DNA of 53,959 bases, from contig JAMPEW010000019.1 of NCBI GenBank assembly GCA_023664775.1, positions 1 to 53,959 of the forward strand, in the 5' to 3' direction. Under the pieces are notes generated by a model. The model did no database searches, was not told where the DNA came from, and was given only the letters and a program-made list of their open reading frames with translations. The stretch is from Clostridium sp. Lineage in GTDB: Bacteria; Bacillota; Clostridia; Lachnospirales; Lachnospiraceae. The position numbers and the translations under genes were made by a program. Below are positions 17,929 to 26,595 of this stretch, piece after piece (the stretch's first letter is position 1; each line of letters starts with the position of its first letter).

Positions 17929-18617
17929 TTTATAATTCCTCTTTCAAGCAGGCTGACGTAACAGTCATTTCCCACGATGATGTGATCGCTTAACCGGATG
18001 CCCAAAAGCTCTCCTGCATGCATAATCCGGTTTGTGGCATCAATATCCGCAGTACTCGGCTCAGGACATCCTGACGGATGGTTATGTACCATAATAATAA
18101 AGACAGCCTGATATTTCAGCGCTTCTATAAAAATTTCCCGCGGGGATAGGATTGCAGAATTTACTGTGCCCTCGGATATCAAAAGCTCCTTTATGAGCAT
18201 ATGGCTACAGGATAAAAGCATAATATATGTCTTTTCCTTTGTCAGATATTTACATTTTTCCATGTAGTAATCTGCAATGGAGGAGGGATTTGAAAATATA
18301 ATGTCCTCCTTTAATCGGCGCAAATTCATCCTTTTTGCAAGCTCTCCTATGGCGAGAAGCTCCGTTGCCTTTGTGTTGCCGATGCCCTTTATGGAAGTCA
18401 GTTCCTTTCGGTTCAGAAAATTAAGACCGCTTAACCCCTTGTGAATGGGATGCGCATTTAGCACATGGTTGGCAAGGTCTATTGAGCTTTGACCGCCACC
18501 GCCGTTTCGCAGTATCACTGCAATCAGCTCTGCGTCAGTAAGCACCTCTATACCGAGCGCGCAAGCCTTTTCATAGGGTCTTTCGCAATCTGCAATGTCC
18601 TTAATTAAATTGTTCAT
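17925..18617 (-). CDS. radC: RadC-family JAB/MPN domain protein
   Basis: A 230-residue protein with an N-terminal helix-hairpin-helix region (SIKGIGNTKATELLA) and a C-terminal JAB1/MPN-type metal site (VHNHPSGCPEPSTADIDAT, matching the HxHP...S...D zinc signature). Despite the name, RadC proteins have no proven repair role; a metallo-peptidase-like or nuclease-like activity is suspected from the fold. The ATG at 18617 has AAAGGA 6 bases upstream. A GTG 15 bases earlier lacks proper spacing. In Firmicutes radC usually leads the mreBCD genes, as it nearly does here. Confidence 0.94.
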   Translation of the reverse strand: MNNLIKDIADCERPYEKACALGIEVLTDAELIAVILRNGGGGQSSIDLANHVLNAHPIHKGLSGLNFLNRKELTSIKGIGNTKATELLAIGELAKRMNLRRLKEDIIFSNPSSIADYYMEKCKYLTKEKTYIMLLSCSHMLIKELLISEGTVNSAILSPREIFIEALKYQAVFIIMVHNHPSGCPEPSTADIDATNRIMHAGELLGIRLSDHIIVGNDCYVSLLERGIIK

Positions 18618-18651
18618 ATGTAGTCCTTTCACCTCTCCGGGTGCGAAAAAA

Positions 18652-18915
18652 CTACAGCTTCTTATATATAATTATACCAATTATAATACCGATAATACTT
18701 GCAATATTGATTGATATTGTAAGTCCAAAGGTTAAAATGATGATACCCAAATCCAAAACAACAGGTTCCGAAAGCCCGAAGGACTGTCCGTAATTAAGCC
18801 AGTTAAGCCAGCTTATGTTTCTGCACAGATAGCCTATAAAGCCTCCAAGGACAATACCACTTAATAAAATAAGAAGCAAGGTCCATTTACTTTTATTTGC
18901 AACTCCCTGAGCCAT
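18652..18915 (-). CDS. DUF4321-type small membrane protein
   Basis: An 87-residue protein with two strong hydrophobic helices (about residues 12-30 and 52-84) and a Gly-rich first helix (GIVLGGFIGYL). This matches the clostridial DUF4321 family, which is typically found beside radC-mre genes. GGAGA precedes the ATG. It heads the operon that runs into radC and lies 65 bases downstream of the tandem-repeat array. Function is unknown. Since no mreB is present here, a role in the elongasome is only a guess from position. Confidence 0.8.
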   Translation of the reverse strand: MAQGVANKSKWTLLLILLSGIVLGGFIGYLCRNISWLNWLNYGQSFGLSEPVVLDLGIIILTFGLTISINIASIIGIIIGIIIYKKL

Positions 18916-18980
18916 ATTTCAAATTCTCCATTTCCTAGTTTACTACATATTTTCAAAAATAAAAATCCACTGAGGTATCT

Positions 18981-19225
18981 TTAGCCATAAGGTATCCTCC
19001 ATGCAAAGCCGGGTTTCTATTTAGCCATAAGGTATCCTCCCAGCAAAGCCGGGTTCCTATTTAGCCATAAGGTATTTTTCCGGCAAAACAGGGTCCCCTT
19101 TAGCCATAAGGTATCCTCCCAGCTACGCTGGGTTCCCTTTAGCCATAAGGCATCCTCCATGCAAAGCCGGGTTCCTATTTAGCCATAAGGTATCCTCCCA
19201 GCTGCGCTGGGTCCCTCCTTATGGC
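18981..19225. repeat. Six tandem 39-40 bp repeats with SD-ATG mini-ORFs
   Basis: Copies begin at 18981, 19021, 19061, 19100, 19139 and 19179. There are no unique spacers, so this is not a CRISPR array. Read on the minus strand (the direction of the flanking genes), a unit has a short hairpin of type CCCAGC-loop-GCTGGG, then GGAGG, 7 bases, and ATG GCT AAA. In three copies a TAG follows at once, giving M-A-K-stop. In others the frame runs a few codons further (for example MAKGNPA). Hairpin arms vary between copies; two (starting 19100 and 19179) pair perfectly. One copy (19061) has the ribosome site mutated. At the right end an inverted copy of the core (CCTTATGGC, 19217-19225) could pair with GCCATAAGG at 19182-19190. 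The array fills most of the 18916-19230 gap. Confidence 0.95.
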
Positions 19226-19230
19226 ATAGT

Positions 19231-20520
19231 CTACCACACAATAAGTCCTTTTTCTACAATTTTTTGCAGGGACATCATAATACCCAGCTTTGCATGGGGA
19301 TATGTGAGTCCTCCCTGAAAATAAACTGCATACGGCTCCTTCATCGGAGCGTCTGCACTAAGCTCTATGGATGCACCTGAAACAAATGCGCCTGCCGCCA
19401 TGATGACCTGACTGTCGTACCCCGGCATGTCCCACGGAACCGGCGTTACATGGCTGTCCACAGGTGCCGCCTTCTGTATGCCCTCACAAAATGCCTGTAT
19501 CAGCTCAGGCTTTCCAAATTCCACTGCCTGAATGATGTCGTGTCTTTCGCTTTTTCCGTCAGGAACTGTTTTAAAGCCGAGGCTCTCATATAGATTGGCG
19601 GCAAATATGGCGCCCTTTAATGCGGCTGCCGTTACGGTAGGGGCAAGAAAAAGTCCCTGTGCAATGTTTCTTGTCACGCCTAAGGAGGCGCCTACCTCCT
19701 TTCCAAGCCCAGGCGTAATAAGCCTGTAGGCACAATTTTCTATGCACTCCCTTGTTCCACATATATATCCGCCTATGGGTGCAAGACCTCCGCCCGGATT
19801 TTTTATGAGGGAGCCTACAACCATGTCAGCTCCAACCTCCGACGGCTCCTTATCCTCCACAAATTCGCCATAGCAATTGTCAACCATGCAGATAACGTCA
19901 GGCTTAATGTTTTTAATAAATGCAATGACCTCACCTATCTGCGCTACGGACAATGTTGGTCTTGTATCATACCCCTTTGAGCGCTGTATTTCAATCAGTC
20001 TTGTATTTTTGTTGACTGCCTTTTCTATGCCTTCATAGTCAAAGCTGCCGTCAGGGAGCAAATCCACCTGTTTGTAGGTAATGCCAAATTCAGCAAGGGA
20101 GCCTTTGCTTTTTCTTATTCCGATTACGCCCTCCAGCGTGTCATAAACCTTACCCACAGGAGATAATATCTCGTCCCCCGGTCTTAAATTTGCAGACAGC
20201 GCAATGGAAAGCGCATGTGTTCCACAGGTTATCTGCTGTCTTACCAGGGCGTCCTCCGTCTTAAATACCTTTGCGTATATTTCCTCTATCTTTTCACGTC
20301 CAATGTCATTGTAGCCGTAGCCGGTTGTCCCTGATAAATGCTCCTCTGCAAAGGAAGCCTCCTGCATGGCATGAAGCACCTTTGACTGATTTAATTCTGC
20401 AATGGCATCGATATCCTCAAAGCGGGGCTTCAGTTTTTTTTCTATCGCCTGACAGTACTCGTATACCCTTTCACAAATTCCCATTTCCCTATAATATTCT
20501 TTTAAGGCTTCCTCAAGCAT
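19231..20520 (-). CDS. Methionine gamma-lyase/aluminum-resistance family PLP protein
   Basis: A 429-residue fold-type I PLP enzyme of the family named aluminium resistance protein or methionine gamma-lyase family. It has the substrate and cofactor region GTTGYGYNDIGRE, QITCGTHALSIAL, CMVDNCYGEFVE, and the PLP lysine in GSLIKNPGGGLAP. The reaction is probably elimination on a sulfur amino acid (Cys or Met), but this has not been settled for the family. The ATG at 20520 follows GGAGGAG. A TTG 12 bases earlier lies inside that ribosome site. The stop is 6 bases before the tandem-repeat array. In Clostridia this gene is often next to miaA and mutL, as here. Confidence 0.9.
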   Translation of the reverse strand: MLEEALKEYYREMGICERVYEYCQAIEKKLKPRFEDIDAIAELNQSKVLHAMQEASFAEEHLSGTTGYGYNDIGREKIEEIYAKVFKTEDALVRQQITCGTHALSIALSANLRPGDEILSPVGKVYDTLEGVIGIRKSKGSLAEFGITYKQVDLLPDGSFDYEGIEKAVNKNTRLIEIQRSKGYDTRPTLSVAQIGEVIAFIKNIKPDVICMVDNCYGEFVEDKEPSEVGADMVVGSLIKNPGGGLAPIGGYICGTRECIENCAYRLITPGLGKEVGASLGVTRNIAQGLFLAPTVTAAALKGAIFAANLYESLGFKTVPDGKSERHDIIQAVEFGKPELIQAFCEGIQKAAPVDSHVTPVPWDMPGYDSQVIMAAGAFVSGASIELSADAPMKEPYAVYFQGGLTYPHAKLGIMMSLQKIVEKGLIVW

Positions 20521-20651
20521 AATCTCCTCCAATACCCATTAAGCAAATTCAAGATTTTTCAAAGTGGCAGCTCCCTAAGGCATAACACCCTCCGTCTTTT
20601 TTGAAAGCATCAGCCATTTTATATTTTTCTTTAATAAATGGAATGATGCCG

Positions 20652-21602
20652 TTAAATTATTTTTTTATTTTCTAAATGCTCCATGATAAAAGCAAGCTGT
20701 CCCTCAAGCGTATCATGCTCCTCCTTATCAAGCCAAATCACCTCACGCTCTCGCCTAAACCATGTCAGCTGCCGCTTGGCAAAATGTCTTGTGTCCCGCT
20801 TAATGGTGTATACGGCATCCTCCAAGGCAGTACCGCCCTTTAGGTAATCAAGAAGCTCCTTATATCCAAGTGCCTGCATGGAAACCATATCCTCCGTAAC
20901 ACCGTAATCTCTTACAAGCGATTTTACCTCATCTAAAAGTCCCGCCTCCATCATCATGTCAACACGTCTGTTTATCCTGTCATACAGCTTTTCTCTTGGC
21001 AGGCTTAATACAAAGTATGCAAAATTGTAAGGCGATTTTTTTTGCCGCTCCTCCTCATTGTGCGTGGAAATCTTTGTTCCCGTCTGCTCAAAATATTCCA
21101 AGGCACGTATCACTCTTTTGGCATTGTTTGGGTGTATTTTGGCAGCAGCCTCAGGATCCTTTTCCTTTAAGAGGGCATGCAGATAAGCCTCCCCCTTTTT
21201 CTTTAGCAACGCCTCATATTTTGTTCTTGTGCCGTCTGCGGCTGTCTCCTTAAAATCTATATCGTAAATTAAGGATTGGATATAAAAGCCTGTACCGCCT
21301 GCAATAATGGGAATTTTGCCTTTTGCATGTATTTCCGTAACCGCATGCTTGGCAAGTTCCTTGAACCGTGCAATGCTAAATGCCTCCACAGGCTCGCATA
21401 TATCTATTAAATGATGCGGTATGCCCTGCATTTCGGCTTCCGTTATCTTTGCAGAGCCTATGTCCATATGCTTATATACCTGAACGGAATCGGCAGATAT
21501 GATTTCCCCGTCTATTTTTTTTGCAAGTGCAACAGAAAGCTCTGTTTTACCTGCCGCCGTAGGGCCTGTCAGGACAATAAGGCTTCCCTTTTTATCTGTC
21601 AT
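20652..21602 (-). CDS. miaA: tRNA dimethylallyltransferase MiaA
   Basis: A 316-residue enzyme that adds a dimethylallyl group to N6 of A37 in tRNAs reading UNN codons. The P-loop is GPTAAGKTEL (residues 13-22). Other signatures are ISADSVQVYKHMDIGSAK, PHHLIDI, AGGTGFYIQSLIYD, and RDTRHFAKRQLTWFR near the C-terminus. The product is the substrate of MiaB, encoded 5 kb upstream in the same run. It starts 9 bases after the mutL stop. Confidence 0.97.
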   Translation of the reverse strand: MTDKKGSLIVLTGPTAAGKTELSVALAKKIDGEIISADSVQVYKHMDIGSAKITEAEMQGIPHHLIDICEPVEAFSIARFKELAKHAVTEIHAKGKIPIIAGGTGFYIQSLIYDIDFKETAADGTRTKYEALLKKKGEAYLHALLKEKDPEAAAKIHPNNAKRVIRALEYFEQTGTKISTHNEEERQKKSPYNFAYFVLSLPREKLYDRINRRVDMMMEAGLLDEVKSLVRDYGVTEDMVSMQALGYKELLDYLKGGTALEDAVYTIKRDTRHFAKRQLTWFRREREVIWLDKEEHDTLEGQLAFIMEHLENKKII

Positions 21603-21611
21603 ATGATACCT

Positions 21612-23678
21612 CTATAATACTCTCTTAAATTTCTTTTCAAGCTCCTGCATGCTTATGGAAATAATGGTAGGTCTGCCGTGGGGACAGGTATATGGATTTT
21701 CAAGTGCAAGAAGCTGGTCTATCAGTGCGTCTGCCTCCGCAAAGCTTATATGCATATTCCCCTTAATGGCCGCTTTACATGCCATCGTGGAAAGCTTTTT
21801 TATAAATACATCATCCGACATATAGCCTGAATTGTTTATGAGAGAGCCTACAAATTCCATAAACATTGCCCGCTCGTGGATACCGTAAATGTTTGACGGA
21901 ACTGCATTTATCTTAAATTCGTTTCCACCAAATTCCTCGATGTCATAGCCTGTTCTCATAAATAAATCATAGTTGTTAAGAATTGCCTGCTTTTCCGCAT
22001 ATGTGACGGTAACGACCATAGGCGGCATAAGCTGCTGGGAATACGTTTCCCTGCTGTTAAGCCCCCTGATAAGCTCCTCATATTTGACCTTTTCATGTGC
22101 CGCATGCTGGTCCATGATATAAAGGTTATTTTCATATTCGATTAGCCAGTATGTGCCAAAAAGCTGTCCGATCAGACGGTGTTTTTTTCTCGCCGATTTT
22201 GTGAGAAAATCATCCTCAAATATGGTTTCCTGTCTGCCTGTCATGCTCTTTGCCATTTCTACTGCCTGTTGCTTTTGCGGCGCTGTCTGTGTATACTGCA
22301 CGCCCTCGTCACGCAGGATTGTATTTTCTATGTTCTCGGCATAATTTATGCCATCCGCTGTTTCCTTATTTGTAATAGCATCTATTGTACCTGAACGGTT
22401 GTAGGTTTCCTGCGTTTTGTTAATGCTTTCAACATAGCCCGAATTTTGCCCGCTTGTATTTTCAGCATTTTTCTTTAGTGTCTCAAGTATTTTGTAAGTC
22501 GGGCTATACTTTTCTGCACGCACGTTAGGTTTTGGCATGCTTGTCTGTTTGGCAGAGGCCTCCGTTTCTGCTTCCTCCTTAACTGCCTCATTCATTTTTC
22601 TTACCCGTTCAAACGGCTCGGCAGGTCTTGGCGCTTTTACGGTCTGTACGGCAGCATTATTTTTCTCCTCCGAGGTTTCCTTTGGTATAATCTCACGACC
22701 GGAAAGTGCCTCCCGTATCTGCCTTGTGATAACCTCAAAAAGTGCCTTCTCATTGTCATATTTAAACTCCATTTTTGTTGGATGGACGTTAATGTCGCAT
22801 TTTTCAGCAGGCAGGTCAATGTACAGGACGGTAAAAGGAAATTTGTGCTGCATGACAAAGGTTTTGTAGCCCTCCTCAATCGCCCTGTTTACCACATTGC
22901 TCTTTATGTATCTTTTGTTTACGAAGTAATTTTCAAGTCCACGGTTGCCTCTTGCAATAAAGGGCTTGCCAATATAACCATAAAGCCCTATGCCGTCACT
23001 GCCCGAATAGCTTATCTCAATTAGATTTGAGGTAATATCCCGTCCAAACAGCTCATAGATGTTATCCTTAATATTTCCGTTGCCTGAGGTATTTATTTTC
23101 GTCTGTCCGTTTACAATCAGCTTTATGGAAATCTCAGGATGGGAAAGGGCAATCCGAAGTACAAGGTCCGCAATGTATGACCCCTCCGTCATGGGTGTCT
23201 TGAGGAACTTCTTGCGTGCAGGGGTGTTGTAGAAAAGATTTCTTACAACAATTGTTGTTCCGTCAGGCACGCCTACCTCCTTTGCCTCAATTTCATCTCC
23301 GCCATGAATTACATACTTTAAGCCAATCATGGCTGTGGCAGTTTTTGTAACCATTTCACACTGGGATACGGCGGCAATTGTTGAGAGTGCTTCCCCTCGA
23401 AAGCCTAATGAGGAAATGCCTGTCAAATCCTCTGCCGTTTCTATTTTGCTTGTGGCATGCCTTAAATAAGCTGTGGCAACCTCCTCTCTCGGTATGCCGC
23501 AGCCGTTGTCAGTCACCCTTATAAAGGACATGCCTCCGTCCTTTATCTCAACGGTAACTGCCGTGGCACCTGCATCTATGGAATTTTCAAGAAGCTCCTT
23601 CACAACCGACGAGGGCCGCTCTATTACTTCACCTGCGGCTATCTTATCAATCGTGCTTTGATCCAGTAATCGTATCAT
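21612..23678 (-). CDS. mutL: DNA mismatch repair protein MutL
   Basis: A 688-residue protein. The N-terminal GHKL ATPase has IAAGEVIERPSSVVKELLEN, DNGCGI, TSKI and GFRGEALSTI. A charged linker of about 170 residues (about 330-500) is followed by the C-terminal dimerisation domain with the endonuclease motif DQHAAHEKVKYE, plus ACKAAIKGN and CPHGRPTI. It is therefore a nicking-type MutL, as in bacteria that lack MutH. The stop of mutS is 3 bases upstream. Confidence 0.97.
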   Translation of the reverse strand: MIRLLDQSTIDKIAAGEVIERPSSVVKELLENSIDAGATAVTVEIKDGGMSFIRVTDNGCGIPREEVATAYLRHATSKIETAEDLTGISSLGFRGEALSTIAAVSQCEMVTKTATAMIGLKYVIHGGDEIEAKEVGVPDGTTIVVRNLFYNTPARKKFLKTPMTEGSYIADLVLRIALSHPEISIKLIVNGQTKINTSGNGNIKDNIYELFGRDITSNLIEISYSGSDGIGLYGYIGKPFIARGNRGLENYFVNKRYIKSNVVNRAIEEGYKTFVMQHKFPFTVLYIDLPAEKCDINVHPTKMEFKYDNEKALFEVITRQIREALSGREIIPKETSEEKNNAAVQTVKAPRPAEPFERVRKMNEAVKEEAETEASAKQTSMPKPNVRAEKYSPTYKILETLKKNAENTSGQNSGYVESINKTQETYNRSGTIDAITNKETADGINYAENIENTILRDEGVQYTQTAPQKQQAVEMAKSMTGRQETIFEDDFLTKSARKKHRLIGQLFGTYWLIEYENNLYIMDQHAAHEKVKYEELIRGLNSRETYSQQLMPPMVVTVTYAEKQAILNNYDLFMRTGYDIEEFGGNEFKINAVPSNIYGIHERAMFMEFVGSLINNSGYMSDDVFIKKLSTMACKAAIKGNMHISFAEADALIDQLLALENPYTCPHGRPTIISISMQELEKKFKRVL

Positions 23679-23681
23679 GTT

Positions 23682-26354
23682 TTATCCGTTTAACCTTTCC
23701 TTTAATTCCTGAAGATAAAGCATTGCCTTCATAGGCGTCATATTGTTTAAATCAAGGCTTTTTAATTCGTTGGCAATGGTTATTTCCTCAGGTGACGTAA
23801 ACATGGAAAGCTGCTCATAGCCGTTTTTATCTGTTTTACTCCTGCCGCCTGACCCCTTTCTGTCAGGCATCTTTTCGCTTTCCGCTTTATTATATCCCTT
23901 TGTCTCTATATTTCTTGCCTTTGAGGCAATATCCGAATCAATGAGGAAATCGCATATCTCCCTTGCACGAACCAACACCTGTTCAGGAACGCCTGCAAGC
24001 CTTGCAACCTGAATACCGTAGCTTCTGTCTGCGCCGCCCCTTATTATTTTGCGCAGGAAAACAATGGAATCTCCATCCTCCTTGACGGCAATACAGTAAT
24101 TATTTACGGAGGAGAGCTTTCCCTCAAGCTCAGTCAGCTCATGGTAATGTGTTGCAAATAAGGTTTTTGCCCCGATAAGCGCGCTGTCCGCAATAAATTC
24201 CACAACCGCCCATGCAATGGAAAGACCGTCAAAGGTGGACGTTCCCCTGCCAATTTCATCAAGGATAATAAGACTGTTTTTTGTTGCATTTCTTAATATG
24301 TTGGCAACCTCATTCATTTCAATCATAAATGTGGACTGTCCCGATGCAAGGTCATCGGAGGCTCCCACCCTTGTAAAAATGCGGTCGCACATACCGATAT
24401 TTGCATATTCCGCAGGCACAAAGGAGCCAATCTGTGCCATAAGCACAATAAGCGCCGTCTGCCTCATATAGGTGGATTTACCCGCCATGTTCGGACCTGT
24501 AATAATTGAAATTCTGCTTAATGTATTGTCAAGAAATGTGTCGTTTGACACAAAGCTGTCATCTCCAAGCATGATTTCCACAACAGGATGTCTGCCATTT
24601 TTTATGTCGATAATTCCCTCATTGTTTATGTCAGGCCGTACATAATTATTTTTCATGGAAACATGGGATAGCGATGCAAGCGCATCCAACTCAGCTATGT
24701 AATGTGCCGTATTTTTCACACGCTTTAGGGCTTCCCCAAGCTTATCCCTTAAAATAACGTACTGCTCATATTCAAGTCCGTAAAGCTTGTCCTCAGCGCC
24801 TAAAATTGTATTTGATAAGTCGTCAAGCTCATTTGTTGTATATCTTTCCGCATTGGCAAGGGTCTGTTTCCGGACAAAATAATCAGGCACCATATTTTTA
24901 AAGGAATTCGTCACCTCAAAATAATACCCGAATACCTTGTTGTATTTAATTTTCAGACCTCTTATGCCTGTCTTATCCCGCTCCTTTGCCTCAAGCTGTG
25001 CAAGCCATGTTTTACAGTCCGTTTTGGCTGATTTTAACCTGTCTATATCCTCAAGATACCCCGTTTTAAATATTCCGCCCTCCTTGATGGCAACAGGCGG
25101 CTCCTCATCTATTGCGGCATCTATCAGGGCATATAAATCCGCAAGCACGTCAAAATCATCATAAATCTCCTGAAATCTTGGAGCATCCAATTCAGTTAGC
25201 AGATTTTTTATGTCGGGCAGATATTGGATGGAGTTTTTAAAGGCAAGCAGGTCACGTGGATTTGCCGTCTTGATTGAAATTCTTGTCATAAGACGTTCCA
25301 AATCATATATGGAATTTAGATATTCCCGAAGCTCCTCCCTTGTGATAATCGCATTGTTTAACGCCTCAATGCAATCAAGCCTTTTTGCAATATCCGCCTG
25401 CACCATAAGCGGCTGCTCCACATATTCCCTTAGAAGCCTTGCACCCATAGCTGTTTTTGTCTTATCAAGCACCCACAAAAGCGAGCCTTTTTTCTGCTTA
25501 TCCCTTATGGTTTCCGTAAGCTCAAGATTGCGCCTTGTGGATGAAGCGATAATCATGTAGGAATCAACATTGTATACGGCAATGTCATTGATATGGGACA
25601 TGCTATTCATCTGCGTATCACATAAATACTGGAGTAAAGCGCCTGACGCAGAAACAAGAACAGGATAATCGGAAAGTCCAAGCCCCTCAAGATTTGCTAC
25701 GTTAAAATGGCGTTTTATCAGATTGGCAGCCGTATCGTAATCAAAATAATAATTGTCCAAAAGGGTTTTTGTAATACCGAGCTTATCAATGGTAAATGCA
25801 ATATCCCCCACGGAACAATCAAAGTCCTCCCGATATAAAAGCTCCGACGGCTGATATTTGTTTATCTCATCTATCGCCTTTTCTATGGTTTTTACCCTAC
25901 AGGTTTTAAATATGCCTGTGGATATATCAGCGACCGAAAGTCCATAGCCCTCCTTGCCGCAAAAAATGCACATGATGTAATTGTTTTTGCCCTCCTCCAA
26001 AAGCTCTAGGGACATATTTGTTCCAGGGGTTACAATTCGGATAACCTCACGCTTTACAAGTCCTTTTGCCTGCTTTGGATCCTCCACCTGCTCTGCAATT
26101 GCAACCTTGTAGCCCTTTTCAATCAGCCTGTTCACATAATTTTCAGCAGCGTGAAAGGGAACACCACACATAGGTGCCCGTTCCTCAAGCCCACAGTCCT
26201 TACCGGTAAGAGTTATTTCCAATTCTCTTGAGGCAGTTAGGGCATCATCAAAAAACATCTCGTAAAAATCTCCGAGACGGTAAAATAAAATACAGTCTTT
26301 ATATTGTTCCTTTGTTTCAAGGTATTGCTCCATCATTGGTGAAAGCTTTGCCAC
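23682..26354 (-). CDS. mutS: DNA mismatch recognition protein MutS
   Basis: An 890-residue mismatch sensor. The N-terminal mismatch-binding domain contains the Phe-x-Glu motif in GDFYEMFFDDA. The core and clamp domains follow. The ATPase has Walker A (TGPNMAGKSTYMRQ, about residues 617-626) and Walker B (LIILDEIGRGTSTFDG). The C-terminal helix-turn-helix ends at KERLNG. The start is a GTG giving MAKLSPMMEQYLETKEQYKD, which matches the normal MutS N-terminus. An ATG six codons later is less likely. It leads mutL with a 3-base gap. Confidence 0.97.
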   Translation of the reverse strand: MAKLSPMMEQYLETKEQYKDCILFYRLGDFYEMFFDDALTASRELEITLTGKDCGLEERAPMCGVPFHAAENYVNRLIEKGYKVAIAEQVEDPKQAKGLVKREVIRIVTPGTNMSLELLEEGKNNYIMCIFCGKEGYGLSVADISTGIFKTCRVKTIEKAIDEINKYQPSELLYREDFDCSVGDIAFTIDKLGITKTLLDNYYFDYDTAANLIKRHFNVANLEGLGLSDYPVLVSASGALLQYLCDTQMNSMSHINDIAVYNVDSYMIIASSTRRNLELTETIRDKQKKGSLLWVLDKTKTAMGARLLREYVEQPLMVQADIAKRLDCIEALNNAIITREELREYLNSIYDLERLMTRISIKTANPRDLLAFKNSIQYLPDIKNLLTELDAPRFQEIYDDFDVLADLYALIDAAIDEEPPVAIKEGGIFKTGYLEDIDRLKSAKTDCKTWLAQLEAKERDKTGIRGLKIKYNKVFGYYFEVTNSFKNMVPDYFVRKQTLANAERYTTNELDDLSNTILGAEDKLYGLEYEQYVILRDKLGEALKRVKNTAHYIAELDALASLSHVSMKNNYVRPDINNEGIIDIKNGRHPVVEIMLGDDSFVSNDTFLDNTLSRISIITGPNMAGKSTYMRQTALIVLMAQIGSFVPAEYANIGMCDRIFTRVGASDDLASGQSTFMIEMNEVANILRNATKNSLIILDEIGRGTSTFDGLSIAWAVVEFIADSALIGAKTLFATHYHELTELEGKLSSVNNYCIAVKEDGDSIVFLRKIIRGGADRSYGIQVARLAGVPEQVLVRAREICDFLIDSDIASKARNIETKGYNKAESEKMPDRKGSGGRSKTDKNGYEQLSMFTSPEEITIANELKSLDLNNMTPMKAMLYLQELKERLNG

Positions 26355-26503
26355 GTCTGCACCTGCCCTCTTAAAATTTCAATTTGTCGTCATTCAGTTT
26401 ATATAATTAACTGTTGCACTTTAGATACCTCACAATTTCATCTCTCCTCAGTGCATCTGTTCCTTACCGTCAACCAAAGCTTGATGACGCTTTATTATAA
26501 TTG

Positions 26504-26595
26504 TGCTCCGATAAAATAAAAGCGTAATTCCACGCCCCTTAAGCTCCAGCGTGGTCTTAATTACAACTCTGCTCCGATAAAATAAAAGCCCTTAC
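26504..26595. repeat. Partial duplication of the miaB 3' end
   Basis: The last codons of miaB and its stop (26561-26595) recur about 65 bases downstream at 26498-26530, just past the gene. The conserved core is tgctccgataaaataa. On the minus strand the second copy still reads YFIGAQL-stop, against YFIGAEL-stop in miaB, with one A lost. Between the copies is a hairpin (CCACGC at 26530-26535, GCGTGG at 26549-26554). The rest of the miaB-mutS gap shows no gene. Confidence 0.75.

Noticed and set aside
18981-19225. CRISPR array
   Set aside because: The 39-40 bp units are directly contiguous with no unique spacers and no cas genes nearby.
20567-20632. 22-codon ORF (MADAFKKDGGCYALGSC...) after miaA
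   Set aside because: It has no ribosome site of quality and no known relative; too short to support.
26400-26480. Mini-ORFs with GGAG sites between miaB and mutS
   Set aside because: They are two or three codons long with poor spacing and do not repeat, unlike the array at 19 kb.
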